Source of the DNA: Paraburkholderia dilworthii
Lineage (GTDB): Bacteria; Pseudomonadota; Gammaproteobacteria; Burkholderiales; Burkholderiaceae
Direction of reading: 5' to 3'
NCBI RefSeq assembly: GCF_000472525.1
Contig: NZ_AWZT01000016.1
Span: forward strand, 1 to 64,000
Length of the DNA stretch: 64,000 nt
Part shown: piece after piece, positions 53,207 to 62,732 of the stretch
How positions within the stretch are numbered: the first letter of the stretch is position 1
Layout: the number at the start of each line of letters is the position of its first letter
The notes under the pieces: model-generated
What the model saw: only the letters and a program-made list of their open reading frames with translations
What the model was told of the DNA's origin: nothing
Database searches by the model: none
Position numbers and translations under genes: made by a program

Positions 53207-53713
53207 ATGTTTCCGACAATCGTTATCAATCGCGAGGACCCGTCCTCGACTGACTCGCAGACGCTGCTCGACGAACTGAGCGCCACGCTTGCCATGTTCA
53301 CCGGCGACAGCGGACAGAGCCGCTTTTCCATTCACGACGTCGCACTCGAACGCTCGCGGTTTCTGGTCGCAAGGAGCGGCTCGGCAACGCCGCTTGGTTG
53401 CGGCGCGTTTCGTCCGCTAGGCGAGCATATCGCCGAGATCAAGCGTCTGTACGCACGCCCCGGCGCCGACGGCGTGGGCGGTGCAATCCTCGCGCAGCTC
53501 GAAAAAGAAGCGGGAGAATTAGGCTACCAGGCGTTATGGCTCGGCACGCACGCGAATAATCGCCGCGCCATCGAGTTCTATGACAAGCATGGTTTCCATC
53601 GCATCGCCCCGTATGGACCGTATGTCGGCAAGACGGACTCGTGCTGTTTCGAAAAGCGCCTCGATCAACAGGCGCCCGACAATCAGCGCAAGGCGACCGT
53701 GCGCGGAGCGTAA
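53207..53713 (+). CDS. GNAT family N-acetyltransferase
   Basis: 168 residues. The acetyl-CoA site is ARPGADGVGGAILAQLEKEA (the R/Q-x2-G-x-G/A pattern), followed by LGTHANNRRAIEFYDKHGF, typical of motif B. The ATG at 53207 follows AAGGAGGCGCGC. An in-frame frame extends 74 codons upstream but without a ribosome site. Substrate unknown; it could acetylate amino acids, antibiotics or protein N-termini. It lies between pncC (divergent) and the cytochrome operon (convergent). Confidence 0.88.
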   Translation: MFPTIVINREDPSSTDSQTLLDELSATLAMFTGDSGQSRFSIHDVALERSRFLVARSGSATPLGCGAFRPLGEHIAEIKRLYARPGADGVGGAILAQLEKEAGELGYQALWLGTHANNRRAIEFYDKHGFHRIAPYGPYVGKTDSCCFEKRLDQQAPDNQRKATVRGA

Positions 53714-53746
53714 TGCGATTGCATCGCGAGGTGCGCGACAGCCGCG

Positions 53747-55042
53747 CTATTTATGCAATTTTTCGCGCAGCGACTGAATGTCGTTCGCGGTCACAGGCCG
53801 CGCGTCGTTGCCCCAAGACGTGCGAATCCATGAAAGCACGGACGCCATTTGCGCATTGGTGAGCGTTTGGGCGAAGCCGGGCATGGCCTGGCGCGGTGGT
53901 CCGCCGATAGTTGCGGGGCTGTTGCCGCCTTCCACTATCAGGCGAATCAGCGAGGTGGTGTCTTCCGTGAGCACCGACGGATTGCCCGCGAGCCGCGGAA
54001 ACACCTTCGGCACGCCCGCGCCGTCCACACCGTGACATTGCGCGCAGAACGAGATATAGACTCGCGCCCCCACCGATTGCGGCGCATCGATGCGATTGCC
54101 GTTGCGCGCCGGCAAGTCGGGCTGCGCGTGGGGGGCGTAGCGCCCGGACGGCTTCTGCGCAGGCAGCGATTTCAGATAGTGCGCCATCGCGAGCGCGTCT
54201 TCGCCGGTCAGGTACTGCGTGCTGTCTTCCACCTGCTCGACCATTGAACCGAATGCCGCGAGACCCGCACCGTGTCCCGTCTTCAAAAACGCAGCAAGAT
54301 CTTTTTCGCCGATGCGCCCCAGTCCCGAGCCGGGGTCTCCAGTGAGATTCGGCGCGAACCAGTTGTCATTGACTCCACCCGTCAAGTAGGTTGGCGACGA
54401 TTCGTCGTAGCCGCGTTCCTGAAACCCCGGCCCACGCGGCGTGTGACACGCGCCGCAATGGCCCGGGCCCTGGACGAGGAACGCGCCGCGATTCCATTGC
54501 GCGTCGCGGCCAGGCTTCGGCTGATACGCTTCTTTCGGTGCGAACGCGAGTTGCCAGAAATACAGCACCCAGCGCTGGTTGAACGGGAATGGCACCTTGG
54601 TGGGCGGAGCGGGTTCGGGCACCGGCTTTACTGCATGCATGAAATACGCGTAAAGCGCCCGCATGTCGTCATCGGACATTTTGGAAAACGACGCGTACGG
54701 CATCGCCGGATAGAGCCGCTTATTGCCCGGCGACACGCCTTCGCGCACAGACCGCGTGAAATCCTCGTAACTGTATGCGCCGATGCCATACCGGCGATCC
54801 GGCGTGATGTTGCTGCTCACGATCGTGCCGAACGGCGATGTCAGTCCGAGACCGCCCCCATACGCTTGTCCGCCAACCGCGGTGTGGCATCCCGCGCAAT
54901 CCGACGCTTTCGCGAGATATTCTCCGCGCGCGACAAGCGCCGCGTCCACCGCGCCGGAGGGCTGGGCGTTGACGCGCGGCGCCGGCAACAAGCCAAGGAT
55001 CGCCGCACCGGCCAGCGCTATGAGCGTAAAGCGCCTAGTCAT
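53747..55042 (-). CDS. Tri-haem c-type cytochrome (dehydrogenase-subunit type)
   Basis: 431 residues. A signal peptide (LIALAGAAILGLLPAP) leads to three CXXCH sites: C49-C52-H53, C196-C199-H200 and C333-C336-H337. This matches the membrane-linked cytochrome subunit of alcohol, gluconate and sorbitol dehydrogenases, which takes electrons from a partner flavo- or quinoprotein. No such dehydrogenase is adjacent; instead it ends the caa3 oxidase operon. It overlaps ctaG by four bases, so it probably feeds electrons to the oxidase or to an unlinked dehydrogenase. Confidence 0.9.
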   Translation of the reverse strand: MTRRFTLIALAGAAILGLLPAPRVNAQPSGAVDAALVARGEYLAKASDCAGCHTAVGGQAYGGGLGLTSPFGTIVSSNITPDRRYGIGAYSYEDFTRSVREGVSPGNKRLYPAMPYASFSKMSDDDMRALYAYFMHAVKPVPEPAPPTKVPFPFNQRWVLYFWQLAFAPKEAYQPKPGRDAQWNRGAFLVQGPGHCGACHTPRGPGFQERGYDESSPTYLTGGVNDNWFAPNLTGDPGSGLGRIGEKDLAAFLKTGHGAGLAAFGSMVEQVEDSTQYLTGEDALAMAHYLKSLPAQKPSGRYAPHAQPDLPARNGNRIDAPQSVGARVYISFCAQCHGVDGAGVPKVFPRLAGNPSVLTEDTTSLIRLIVEGGNSPATIGGPPRQAMPGFAQTLTNAQMASVLSWIRTSWGNDARPVTANDIQSLREKLHK

Positions 55043-55983
55043 GAACTACTGTCCCGGTGCGCGGCCAGCGTGGCCGGCATGAGCGTCGCGGGCGCGCGAT
55101 GCATCAGCCAGCGCGCGCCCGTCAACAGCGCGGCGATCAGATAGGCGAGGCCGCCCGGCACCCACATCACGAGACCACCGAGTTGTTGATCCTGCAACGG
55201 ATCGAAGCCGAGCGCCGACGTCGGCTCGATATACGCCGGATACCAGAGACCGGGCGCGAGCGTCAGCAATGCGCCGAGCGCGCCGGTGTGAACCATCGTC
55301 GTAAACAGCGATAACATCGCGTAGCCGCTTTGATTGCGCCGCGCGCCTTCGCCGAACACGACCCACCAGAACAGCAGCGCACTCAGCAGAAAACTCGCGT
55401 GCTGGAATGTATGAATGCCGTCCGACGCGAGCGCCGCTTCGAAGAACCGCGGCATATGCCACACCCACAGCGCGGCCGCGTGCAGCAGCCACGCGGCGGC
55501 CGGCGCGCACAGCGCGCGCCACAGGCCGTGCAGCACCGGCGTGCGGACTGCCGCCGCTATCGCATGCCGGGCGGCCGGAGGGAAGGCCCACAACCACACC
55601 GCGAGCGGCCGGCCGAGCACGAGCAGCGGAGCGGCGACGATCATCATCAATTCGTGTTGAACCATGTGCGCGGAAAATAGCGCTGCACTGAGTGCATCGA
55701 GCGGCGAATCGAGCGCGGCCACGAGCGCAAGCCATCCGGCTACGAACGCGCACAGTTGACGCACGCGAATGCCGCGCCCGCGTCTGCTGCGCGCGCACAG
55801 GCGCCGGTAGCCGGCTGCGTAAAGGCCGAGACTGATGATCAGCAACACGACGACCCACGGTTCGAATGTCCAGCGCAGCACCGGCGGCGCGCTTCGTTCG
55901 GCAGCGCTGAGCACGTGCGCTTCTACGGTGAGGGGAATGCACGCCGCCCCAAGCGCGAGTACGCAGCGCGTTAGTGTGTTCAT
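55039..55983 (-). CDS. ctaG: Cytochrome c oxidase assembly protein, CtaG (caa3) type
   Basis: 314 residues, about seven membrane helices with conserved His in HMVQHELMMIVAAPLL and WVWHMPRFFEAAL and FQHASFLLSALLFWW. This is the caa3_CtaG family, needed to build CuA/CuB centres in aa3/caa3 oxidases of Bacillus and proteobacteria. The start ATG at 55983 overlaps the previous gene by ATGA; an in-frame ATG 24 bases earlier is inside that gene. Position within the oxidase operon supports the call. Confidence 0.87.
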   Translation of the reverse strand: MNTLTRCVLALGAACIPLTVEAHVLSAAERSAPPVLRWTFEPWVVVLLIISLGLYAAGYRRLCARSRRGRGIRVRQLCAFVAGWLALVAALDSPLDALSAALFSAHMVQHELMMIVAAPLLVLGRPLAVWLWAFPPAARHAIAAAVRTPVLHGLWRALCAPAAAWLLHAAALWVWHMPRFFEAALASDGIHTFQHASFLLSALLFWWVVFGEGARRNQSGYAMLSLFTTMVHTGALGALLTLAPGLWYPAYIEPTSALGFDPLQDQQLGGLVMWVPGGLAYLIAALLTGARWLMHRAPATLMPATLAAHRDSSS

Positions 55984-56312
55984 TGCACGCAGGGAGAAAT
56001 GAGCCATTGCGGTATCCACATTGCGACGAGTGCGAGCGTCGAAATCATGCCGACCCACGTGGCCGCGCATGCAAGCATGGCGGGCCGCGCGGGTAGTGCG
56101 GTCGCGTTCGCGGGGGCGATCATGCTGGCCTCGCGCCAGCGGTGCCACGCCAGCAGCGTGGCGATAATCGAGAACAGCAGCCCAGTGCCGGTCACACTGC
56201 CCAGAGGCAGGATCGTTCGCCACGCACACGAGGGCGTGACGAGTGCATAGTCGGCGCTCAACGCGGCCAGTACCGCCGAGGGCGCACCGAGGAGCGCGAG
56301 CCAGGTTCGCAT
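55980..56312 (-). CDS. Small membrane protein of the oxidase operon
   Basis: 110 residues with three hydrophobic stretches (TWLALLGAPSAVLAALS, GLLFSIIATLLAW, and ATWVGMISTLALVAMWI). No domain is recognised. It starts 11 bases past the subunit III gene and overlaps ctaG by four bases, so it is co-translated. It may be an accessory or subunit IV-like protein of the oxidase. No metal ligand motif is seen. Confidence 0.75.
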   Translation of the reverse strand: MRTWLALLGAPSAVLAALSADYALVTPSCAWRTILPLGSVTGTGLLFSIIATLLAWHRWREASMIAPANATALPARPAMLACAATWVGMISTLALVAMWIPQWLISPCVQ

Positions 56313-56322
56313 GGCAAACCTC

Positions 56323-56973
56323 TCACAATCGGGGAGCGAGATAGATCACCGCATAGATCGGCAACCAGCTGAGTACCACGAAGTACCAGTAGAGCGCGTT
56401 CTCGCTCACGTCGACGAAACGTTTTCCTTCGAAGGGACCGGTGAACAGCAGCACGGTCAGCACCGCGGTGTCCACGGTGTCGGTAATGAGGTGCGTGGTG
56501 TGCAAGCCGAGCAGCAGCCACACGACGGAACCGTATGCGTTGGTGTACCAGCTCACATTCAGTGCCGCGAATTCGAACCCGCGCACGACGAGAAATGCCG
56601 CGGCGAACAGCAGGGCAACGCAGAGCCACAGGCGCGAGCGGGCGCGCTGCTGACGCTCGGCGGCGCGCTTGGCAAGCTGGTTCGGCCACATGCTCGCGAG
56701 CAGAATCGCGGTGTTCGCGGTGCCCCACAGTAGTTGAGGCGGCGCAGCATTGAGCGGCCAGTTCGCGGTGAGACCGCGCAGATAGAAGTACGCCATTGCG
56801 GCGATGGCGAATACGGTGCCCTCGATCAGCATCAGGCACACGGTGCTCCACCACATCAGGCTGCGATGTCCGAAGCCGAAGCTCGGCAGATGGCGCACGT
56901 CGAGCATCAATGCAGGCGTGGTGCCCGCGTCGTTCGACATCGCATTTGCAGGCACTTTGCGCAATTCCGTCAT
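56323..56973 (-). CDS. coxC: Cytochrome c oxidase subunit III
   Basis: 216 residues, five membrane helices, as in the bacterial short form. The start GFGHRSLMWWSTVCLMLIEG, GTANTAILLASMWP and LLLGLHTTHLITDTVD are family features; HTTHLI carries the conserved His in the middle. The end DVSENALYWYFVVLSWLP is typical. Subunit III stabilises proton uptake and the core. The ATG at 56973 overlaps the subunit I stop by four bases; a longer frame upstream covers antisense sequence and is ignored. Confidence 0.93.
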   Translation of the reverse strand: MTELRKVPANAMSNDAGTTPALMLDVRHLPSFGFGHRSLMWWSTVCLMLIEGTVFAIAAMAYFYLRGLTANWPLNAAPPQLLWGTANTAILLASMWPNQLAKRAAERQQRARSRLWLCVALLFAAAFLVVRGFEFAALNVSWYTNAYGSVVWLLLGLHTTHLITDTVDTAVLTVLLFTGPFEGKRFVDVSENALYWYFVVLSWLPIYAVIYLAPRL

Positions 56974-58934
56974 GGCCGTTGCTCCAGTTGGAGCGCGCGC
57001 CGGTTCTGCCCGCGATTGGGCCAGAACCAGCCGATCAACGCGATGGTGACGGGCACCGAGCCCCACACCACGGCCCACGGCGAAAAGATCGAGCCGATGA
57101 ACAGCACCGTGGTCGCCACCGCGCTGATAAACGGCCAGATGGAAGGCGACGGGAACAGCAGACGCAGATCCGGGAGCGCATCGAGCGCGGTGGTCGACAG
57201 TACTTCGCGCGATTCGGCTGCAAGGCCGCTGACGTATGCGGGCTGGAGGGCAGGCTGCGCGGACGCCTCCCACAGCGGGTCGCGTCCGTGAACCACGGGC
57301 AGCGCGTCGAAGTTGTGTGGCGGCGGCGGGCTCGTGGTGCTCCACTCGAGCGTGCCCGCGCCCCACGGGTCTGCACCCGCCACTTCGCCATGCCGGTAGC
57401 TGCGCAGCGCATTGACAATGAACATCAGCACGCTCACGCCGATCGTTATCGCGCCTGTCGTGGCAGCCAGGTTCATACCGTCCCAGCCCATGCCGTGCGG
57501 ATAGGTCCATACACGCCGCGGCATGCCGTGCAGACCAAGCACGTGCATCGGAAAGAACGTGACGTTAAAGCCGATAAAAAACAGCCAGAATTGCAGACGT
57601 CCCAGCGTTTCGTTCATCAGGCGGCCAGTCGCTTTCGGATACCAGTAGTAGAACGCGCCGAATAGCGGAAATACTGCGCCGCCGAGCAACACGTAATGCA
57701 GATGCGCGACCACGAAGTATGTGTCGTGTACTTGCAAATCGAGGGAAACCGAACCGAGCATCACACCCGTCATGCCGCCCAGCACGAGAATGAAGAAAAA
57801 GCCGAGCGCGAACCACAACGGCGTTTTCAGGTTGAGGCGGCCGGTCCACAGCGTAGCGATCCAGCAGAAAACCTGCACGCCGGACGGGATCGCGATCATC
57901 AGACTGGCGGCGGTAAAGAAGCTCTTGCCGAGCGCCGGGATGCTCGTCGCGAACATGTGATGCACCCATAGGCCAAAGGCGAGAAAGGCGGTCGTGATCA
58001 GCGCGAGCACCATCACCGGATAGCCGAAAATCGGGCGGCGCGCGAAAGTGGGGATGATCGACGAAAGAAAGCCGAGCGGCGGAATGAAGATCAGATACAC
58101 CTCGGGATGGCCGAAGAACCAGAAGAGGTGCTGCCACAACAGCACGTCGCCGCCGCGCGCCGCGTTGTAGAAATGCGTGCCCACGAGACGGTCGAGAATC
58201 AGCGCCGTGCTGCCGAGCATTACCGCCGGCATCGCGAACAGCACCATGAATTGCGTGATCAGCGTGGCCCACACGAATAGCGGCATGCGGTTGAGCGACA
58301 TGCCGGGCGCGCGCATCTTGAAGATGGTCGTGATGAGGACCACCGCTTCGAGCAGCGCGGAAAGTTCGGTGAAGGTGATCATCTGCGCCCAGATGTCGAC
58401 GCCTTTGCCCGTCGAATAATCTGGCCCGGCGAGCGGCACATAGCTGAACCAGCCTGCATCCGGACCCGCGCCGAGCAGGAAGGCCACATACAGCGTCGCG
58501 CCGCCGAACAGGAAGACCCAGTAGGCGTACGCATTCATCCGTGGAAAGGCGACGCTGCGCGCGCCGATCATCAGTGGTACGAGCCATGTGGCGACGGCCT
58601 GCATGATCGGCACCGCGAACAGGAACATCATCGTCGTGCCGTGAATCGTGAAGAGCTGGTTGTACAGTTCAGGACCGACGAGGCGATTGCCGGGCCGCGC
58701 AAGTTGCAGGCGCATGGCAAGCGCGAGCAGGCCGCCCAGCAGAAAGAAGACGAACGTGGTGATCACGAAGCGCCGTGCCACGGTCTTGTGATTTACCGCC
58801 GATAGCCGGCCGAGCCATCCGGCCGGATCGCTCCAGGTGCGCGCAAGCGCATCGGCAATCTCCTGCCCGGCCGCGGGACCGTCCACCAGATGCGGTGCGC
58901 GTGGCGGCCTCGATGTGGAATGACGTTCGCTCAC
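56970..58934 (-). CDS. coxA: Cytochrome c oxidase subunit I
   Basis: 654 residues. Twelve or more helices; haem ligands and CuB site: YNQLFTIHGTTMMFLFAVP (His), WFFGHPEVYLIFIPPLGF (CuB His and cross-linked Tyr), HHMFATSIP and VVAHLHYVLLG (haem a and CuB ligands). The GTG at 58934 overlaps the subunit II stop by GTGA and matches the family start; an extension of 130 residues upstream is the wrong frame of subunit II. The C-terminal 90 residues extend beyond the core with two more helices, as in caa3/ctaD-E-type fusions. Confidence 0.95.
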   Translation of the reverse strand: MSERHSTSRPPRAPHLVDGPAAGQEIADALARTWSDPAGWLGRLSAVNHKTVARRFVITTFVFFLLGGLLALAMRLQLARPGNRLVGPELYNQLFTIHGTTMMFLFAVPIMQAVATWLVPLMIGARSVAFPRMNAYAYWVFLFGGATLYVAFLLGAGPDAGWFSYVPLAGPDYSTGKGVDIWAQMITFTELSALLEAVVLITTIFKMRAPGMSLNRMPLFVWATLITQFMVLFAMPAVMLGSTALILDRLVGTHFYNAARGGDVLLWQHLFWFFGHPEVYLIFIPPLGFLSSIIPTFARRPIFGYPVMVLALITTAFLAFGLWVHHMFATSIPALGKSFFTAASLMIAIPSGVQVFCWIATLWTGRLNLKTPLWFALGFFFILVLGGMTGVMLGSVSLDLQVHDTYFVVAHLHYVLLGGAVFPLFGAFYYWYPKATGRLMNETLGRLQFWLFFIGFNVTFFPMHVLGLHGMPRRVWTYPHGMGWDGMNLAATTGAITIGVSVLMFIVNALRSYRHGEVAGADPWGAGTLEWSTTSPPPPHNFDALPVVHGRDPLWEASAQPALQPAYVSGLAAESREVLSTTALDALPDLRLLFPSPSIWPFISAVATTVLFIGSIFSPWAVVWGSVPVTIALIGWFWPNRGQNRRALQLEQRP

Positions 58935-60016
58935 TGGAGAGTCCCGATCCATGCAACGAGGGCATTGATGTCCTGCGCCGACAACTGGCTTGCGGGCATC
59001 GTGGTGCCGGGCTTCATGCTGCCGGGCGCCTTGATCCACGATTCCAGGTTGGCGGGCGTGTTTTCGAATGTTCCGGCGGCGAGCATCGGGCGGCTCATTA
59101 CGTGCGTGAGATCGGGGCCGAGTACGCCCTGCGCCGACGTGCCGCGCACTGTGTGGCAACCGGCGCAGTTGCCGGTCGTGAAGAGGCGCTCGCCTTGCGC
59201 CTGTAGCGTGTTGACCGGCTGCGGCGCGGGCGCGCGTTGTCGCGCGACCCATGCGTCGTATTGGGCGGGCGGCTCGGCGACCACCGTGAATGCCATCAGC
59301 GCGTGTTCGAGGCCGCAGAACTCGGCGCACTGTCCGCGATAGGTCCCTGCGCGGTCGGCGCGAAATTCGATCGTCGATTCACGGCCGGGAATCATGTCCT
59401 TCTTGCCGTGCAGATTCGGCACCCAGAACGTGTGGATCACGTCGTCCGCCTTCAGCGAGATGACGACGGGCCGCCCAACCGGCACGTGCAGCTCGTTCGC
59501 GACGGCGAATCCGCCGCCGGGCGTGTCGTCTGCGTAACGCGCTTCCCACCACCACTGGTGCCCGGTCATCTCCAGATGAACCGCGTCGGCGACGGGCAGG
59601 CGCGACAGCGCGCGATCGGTCACGATGTCGGCGAGCAGCAACCCGAATAGCAACACGACCGACGCAATCGACGCCCCGCTCACCACACGGCGCACGCGTT
59701 TCTCGGGGCGTTCGAGCGAGTCGAGATCGGGGCGCGCATCGCGGCTCGAACGCGGCGCACGCGCCACCGCCAGCAGCAGCGCGATCAGCACGGTCGCGAA
59801 CACGAGCGCGCAGACCGTCAGCGTCAAATTCCACAGTGAGAAGATGTGCGCGGCCTGCACGCCTGCCGGACTGAGGGCATCATGGGCAGGGGCGGCCTTC
59901 GCTTCCGAGGTCAGAGCGCTGCAAAGTGCGGCGCCAAGCCCGGGGAGAGCCCCGCCACGCGGCAGCATTGCTGCTGGGCTTGCCAGCCGGCTTCGAGGTG
60001 CTGGGCCTGTTTGCAT
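58931..60016 (-). CDS. coxB: Cytochrome c oxidase subunit II with fused cytochrome c (caa3)
   Basis: 361 residues. Two N-terminal helices, then the CuA domain with ADDVIHTFWVPNLHGKKDM (His) and CAEFCGLEHALM (Cys230, Cys234, His238, Met), and a C-terminal cytochrome c with NCAGCHTV. This joining of cytochrome c to subunit II defines caa3 oxidases, which accept electrons from cytochrome c or directly. The ATG at 60016 begins the operon coxB-coxA-coxC-membrane protein-ctaG-cytochrome; the ribosome site is weak. A second Met at codon 17 (59968) is possible. It is divergent from the hybrid kinase across 312 bases. Confidence 0.94.
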   Translation of the reverse strand: MQTGPAPRSRLASPAAMLPRGGALPGLGAALCSALTSEAKAAPAHDALSPAGVQAAHIFSLWNLTLTVCALVFATVLIALLLAVARAPRSSRDARPDLDSLERPEKRVRRVVSGASIASVVLLFGLLLADIVTDRALSRLPVADAVHLEMTGHQWWWEARYADDTPGGGFAVANELHVPVGRPVVISLKADDVIHTFWVPNLHGKKDMIPGRESTIEFRADRAGTYRGQCAEFCGLEHALMAFTVVAEPPAQYDAWVARQRAPAPQPVNTLQAQGERLFTTGNCAGCHTVRGTSAQGVLGPDLTHVMSRPMLAAGTFENTPANLESWIKAPGSMKPGTTMPASQLSAQDINALVAWIGTLQ

Positions 60017-60328
60017 GCTTCGATGAGAGGGTCGGTGGGGCGTTTGCGAGTGGGTAGCAATCGCTGTACCTTGCCGTCCCCGGAGTGGCGCTGCTTTCAG
60101 AGCCTTACAGGCGGCCGTGGCGGCTTATGGAAACACCGCTTCATATCGCAGGCGTTCGCTAATAAAATGGCGCAATGCGCATAGAGCCGCAAAGGACCGG
60201 CTTGCTCGGGCTTTAAGTGCGTCAGGCGCGAAACACGACGGAACAGTAGAAGACAATACGCGGTGCGCCGTCCTCGGCGCATGAAATTGCAGACTAGGTC
60301 GTCGGCCTATTCTCCAGGGAGCAGGTTA
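60017..60328. other. Divergent region between caa3 operon and hybrid kinase gene
   Basis: 312 bases without a supported gene. AT-rich TAATAAAAT at about 60159-60168 may hold a -10 element. Next to it GCGCAATGCGC (60170-60180) is an odd-length palindrome. No -35 could be fixed and no known regulator site was found. Short open frames here are Arg-rich and not accepted. Confidence 0.5.
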
Positions 60329-62671
60329 ATGGCGCATGCATACGAGCCCGATGACATCATTCAGAACTGGGCGAACATCTGGGTTCAATCTCTGCGCGAC
60401 TATGCGGTGATCGGCCTATCCGAAGACGGCTGCATCCGCTCGTGGAATCCTGGCGGTGAGGTCATCCACGGTTTTCGCGAGGACGAGGTCGTCGGTAAGT
60501 CGCTGGATATCTTCTATACGGCCGAAGGGCGCGCGCAGGGGCTGCCGCAAGCGGCGCTCGACACGGCGCGCCGCGAAGGGCGCTTCGAGGGCGAAGGCTG
60601 GCGCGTGCGCAAGGACGGCCAGGTGTTCTGGGCGAGCGTCGTGCTCACGGCGCTGCGTTCGGGAAACGGCACGCTTCTCGGCTTCGGCGAGATCGTGCGC
60701 GACATGACCGACAAGAAAACGGTGCACGACGCGGTGCTCGAAAGCGAGCGGCGCTTTCGTCTGCTCGTCGACGGCGTGACCGATTACGCGATCTTCATGC
60801 TGTCGCCGGAAGGCATGATCACCAACTGGAACTCGGGCGCGCGCCGCATCAAGGGCTATGCGGCCAGTGAAATCATCGGCTCGCATTTTTCGCGCTTCTA
60901 TACGCCGGAGGACGCGGCGACCGGACTGCCGCAGCGCGGCCTTGCCGCGGCTGCGCGTGACGGCCGCTTCGAAGCCGAAGGCTGGCGCGTGCGCAAGGAC
61001 GGCTCGCGTTTCTGGGCGCACGTCGTGATCGACGCGATCCGCGACGGCGGCGCGCTAGTGGGATTCGCGAAGATCACGCGCGATATCACCGAGCGCATGG
61101 AAGCGAATCGTCTGCTGGAAGAGACGCGCATCGCGCTCGTGCAGTCGCAGAAAATGGAAGCCATCGGCAAGCTCACAGGCGGCGTCGCGCATGATTTCAA
61201 CAACGTCATGCAAATTCTGCGCGGCAACCTCGAACTGCTCGAAAGCCGCCATAAACGGGACGGCTGGACGCGCGAGCGTCTCGACAAGGCAATCGACGCA
61301 GTCGATCGCGGCGCGAAGCTCGCGTCGCAATTGCTCGCGTTCGGACGCCAGCAGCCATTGCGGCCTATCGTCATCAATCTTGCGTCCGCAATTCGGGGCA
61401 TGGACGACCTGTTGCGCCGCGCGCTCGGCGAAACGGTCGAGATCGAAACGGTGGTGGCGGGCGGACTGTGGAATACGCTCGTCGACGTGCATCAGATGGA
61501 AAACGTGATCCTCAATCTCGCGATCAATGCACGCGACGCGATGAAGGAGGGCGGCAAGCTGACGATGGAAGTGTCGAACTCGATGCTCGACGATCAGTAT
61601 GTTGCAGGCTTTCCCGACGTGCCCGCGGGCCAGTATGTGATGCTTGCCGTAACCGACACCGGTATGGGCATGCCGCCCGAAATCGTGCAGCGCGCATTCG
61701 ATCCGTTTTTCACGACCAAACCCGAAGGCGAGGGCACCGGCCTCGGCCTCAGCATGGCCTACGGCTTCGTGAAGCAGAGCGGCGGCCACATCAGGATTTA
61801 CAGCGAAGTCGGACACGGCACGACGGTCAAGATCTATCTGCCGCGCTCGATGGAAGACGCGGTCGAGACGCCGCCCTCGCAGCCGGTGACGCTGCTCGGC
61901 GGGACCGAAACGATTCTGGTCGTGGAAGACGACCAGGAGGTGCAATCGACGGTGGTCGACACGCTCTCAGGCCTCGGCTATTCCGTGCTGAAGGCGAACG
62001 ACGCGGAGCAGGCGCTCGCGGTGGTGCGCAGCGGCGTGCATATCGACCTTCTGTTTACCGACGTGGTGATGCCCGGTCCGCTGCGCAGCCCGGCGATGGT
62101 GGCGCAGGCGGTGCAGTTGTTGCCGCGCATGAAGGTGCTTTTCACGTCCGGCTATACGCAGAACGCGATCGTGCACGGCGGGCGGCTCGATCCGGGTGTC
62201 GAATTGCTGAGCAAGCCGTACAGCCGCGAACAGTTGGCGTACAAGATCCGTCAGATACTCGGCGTTTCTCCGCTCGCCCGCAACGGCGACGGCGCAGAAA
62301 TGCAGGAATCGGCGGCTGACGCGGCTCTGCGCCTGCTGCTCGTCGACGACGATCTCGAGACGTCCGAGGCAATCGGCGAGTTGCTGAAACTGCTGGGTCA
62401 CGATCCGGCCGTTACGAGCTCGCCGCAGGAAGCGCTGCGCATGCTGGAAGAACAACCGTTTGACGTGCTGATCACCGATCTGTCCATGCCGGTCATGCCA
62501 GGCCTCGAACTTGCACAACGGGCCGCGCAATTGCGGCCCACGCTACGCGTGATTTTTGCGTCGGGTCACGAAATGCCTCCAGTGAACACACTGCCGTTTC
62601 GCTGGGGAGCGCTTCGCAAGCCATATGGCGTGGACGAACTAAACGCGATGCTGCGCGGCTTCGACTACTAA
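60329..62671 (+). CDS. PAS-PAS hybrid sensor histidine kinase with two receiver domains
   Basis: 780 residues. Two PAS domains (about 15-125 and 135-262), each ending in a C-terminal PAC-type extension with GFGEIVRDMTDKK and GFAKITRDITERM. The kinase core has His288 in GGVAHDFNNVMQI, ATP site N-box LNLAINARDAM, DTGMGMP, FFTTKPEGEGTGLGLSM. Receiver 1 has Asp578 in LLFTDVVMPG; receiver 2 has Asp717 in VLITDLSMPV. No membrane segment: a cytoplasmic sensor. The PAS pattern (GxxxxFRWNPG) resembles the redox/light-sensing type, but no cofactor residue (Cys for LOV) is visible. No response regulator with output domain is adjacent, and it is divergent from the oxidase operon. ATG 60329 follows AGGGAGCAGG. 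Confidence 0.93.
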   Translation: MAHAYEPDDIIQNWANIWVQSLRDYAVIGLSEDGCIRSWNPGGEVIHGFREDEVVGKSLDIFYTAEGRAQGLPQAALDTARREGRFEGEGWRVRKDGQVFWASVVLTALRSGNGTLLGFGEIVRDMTDKKTVHDAVLESERRFRLLVDGVTDYAIFMLSPEGMITNWNSGARRIKGYAASEIIGSHFSRFYTPEDAATGLPQRGLAAAARDGRFEAEGWRVRKDGSRFWAHVVIDAIRDGGALVGFAKITRDITERMEANRLLEETRIALVQSQKMEAIGKLTGGVAHDFNNVMQILRGNLELLESRHKRDGWTRERLDKAIDAVDRGAKLASQLLAFGRQQPLRPIVINLASAIRGMDDLLRRALGETVEIETVVAGGLWNTLVDVHQMENVILNLAINARDAMKEGGKLTMEVSNSMLDDQYVAGFPDVPAGQYVMLAVTDTGMGMPPEIVQRAFDPFFTTKPEGEGTGLGLSMAYGFVKQSGGHIRIYSEVGHGTTVKIYLPRSMEDAVETPPSQPVTLLGGTETILVVEDDQEVQSTVVDTLSGLGYSVLKANDAEQALAVVRSGVHIDLLFTDVVMPGPLRSPAMVAQAVQLLPRMKVLFTSGYTQNAIVHGGRLDPGVELLSKPYSREQLAYKIRQILGVSPLARNGDGAEMQESAADAALRLLLVDDDLETSEAIGELLKLLGHDPAVTSSPQEALRMLEEQPFDVLITDLSMPVMPGLELAQRAAQLRPTLRVIFASGHEMPPVNTLPFRWGALRKPYGVDELNAMLRGFDY

Positions 62672-62732
62672 TTGCAATAGGCGGCCCAGCGAGGCCGCGT
62701 CGCGCGGCCCGCGCTTCGGATTCGCGCTGAGA

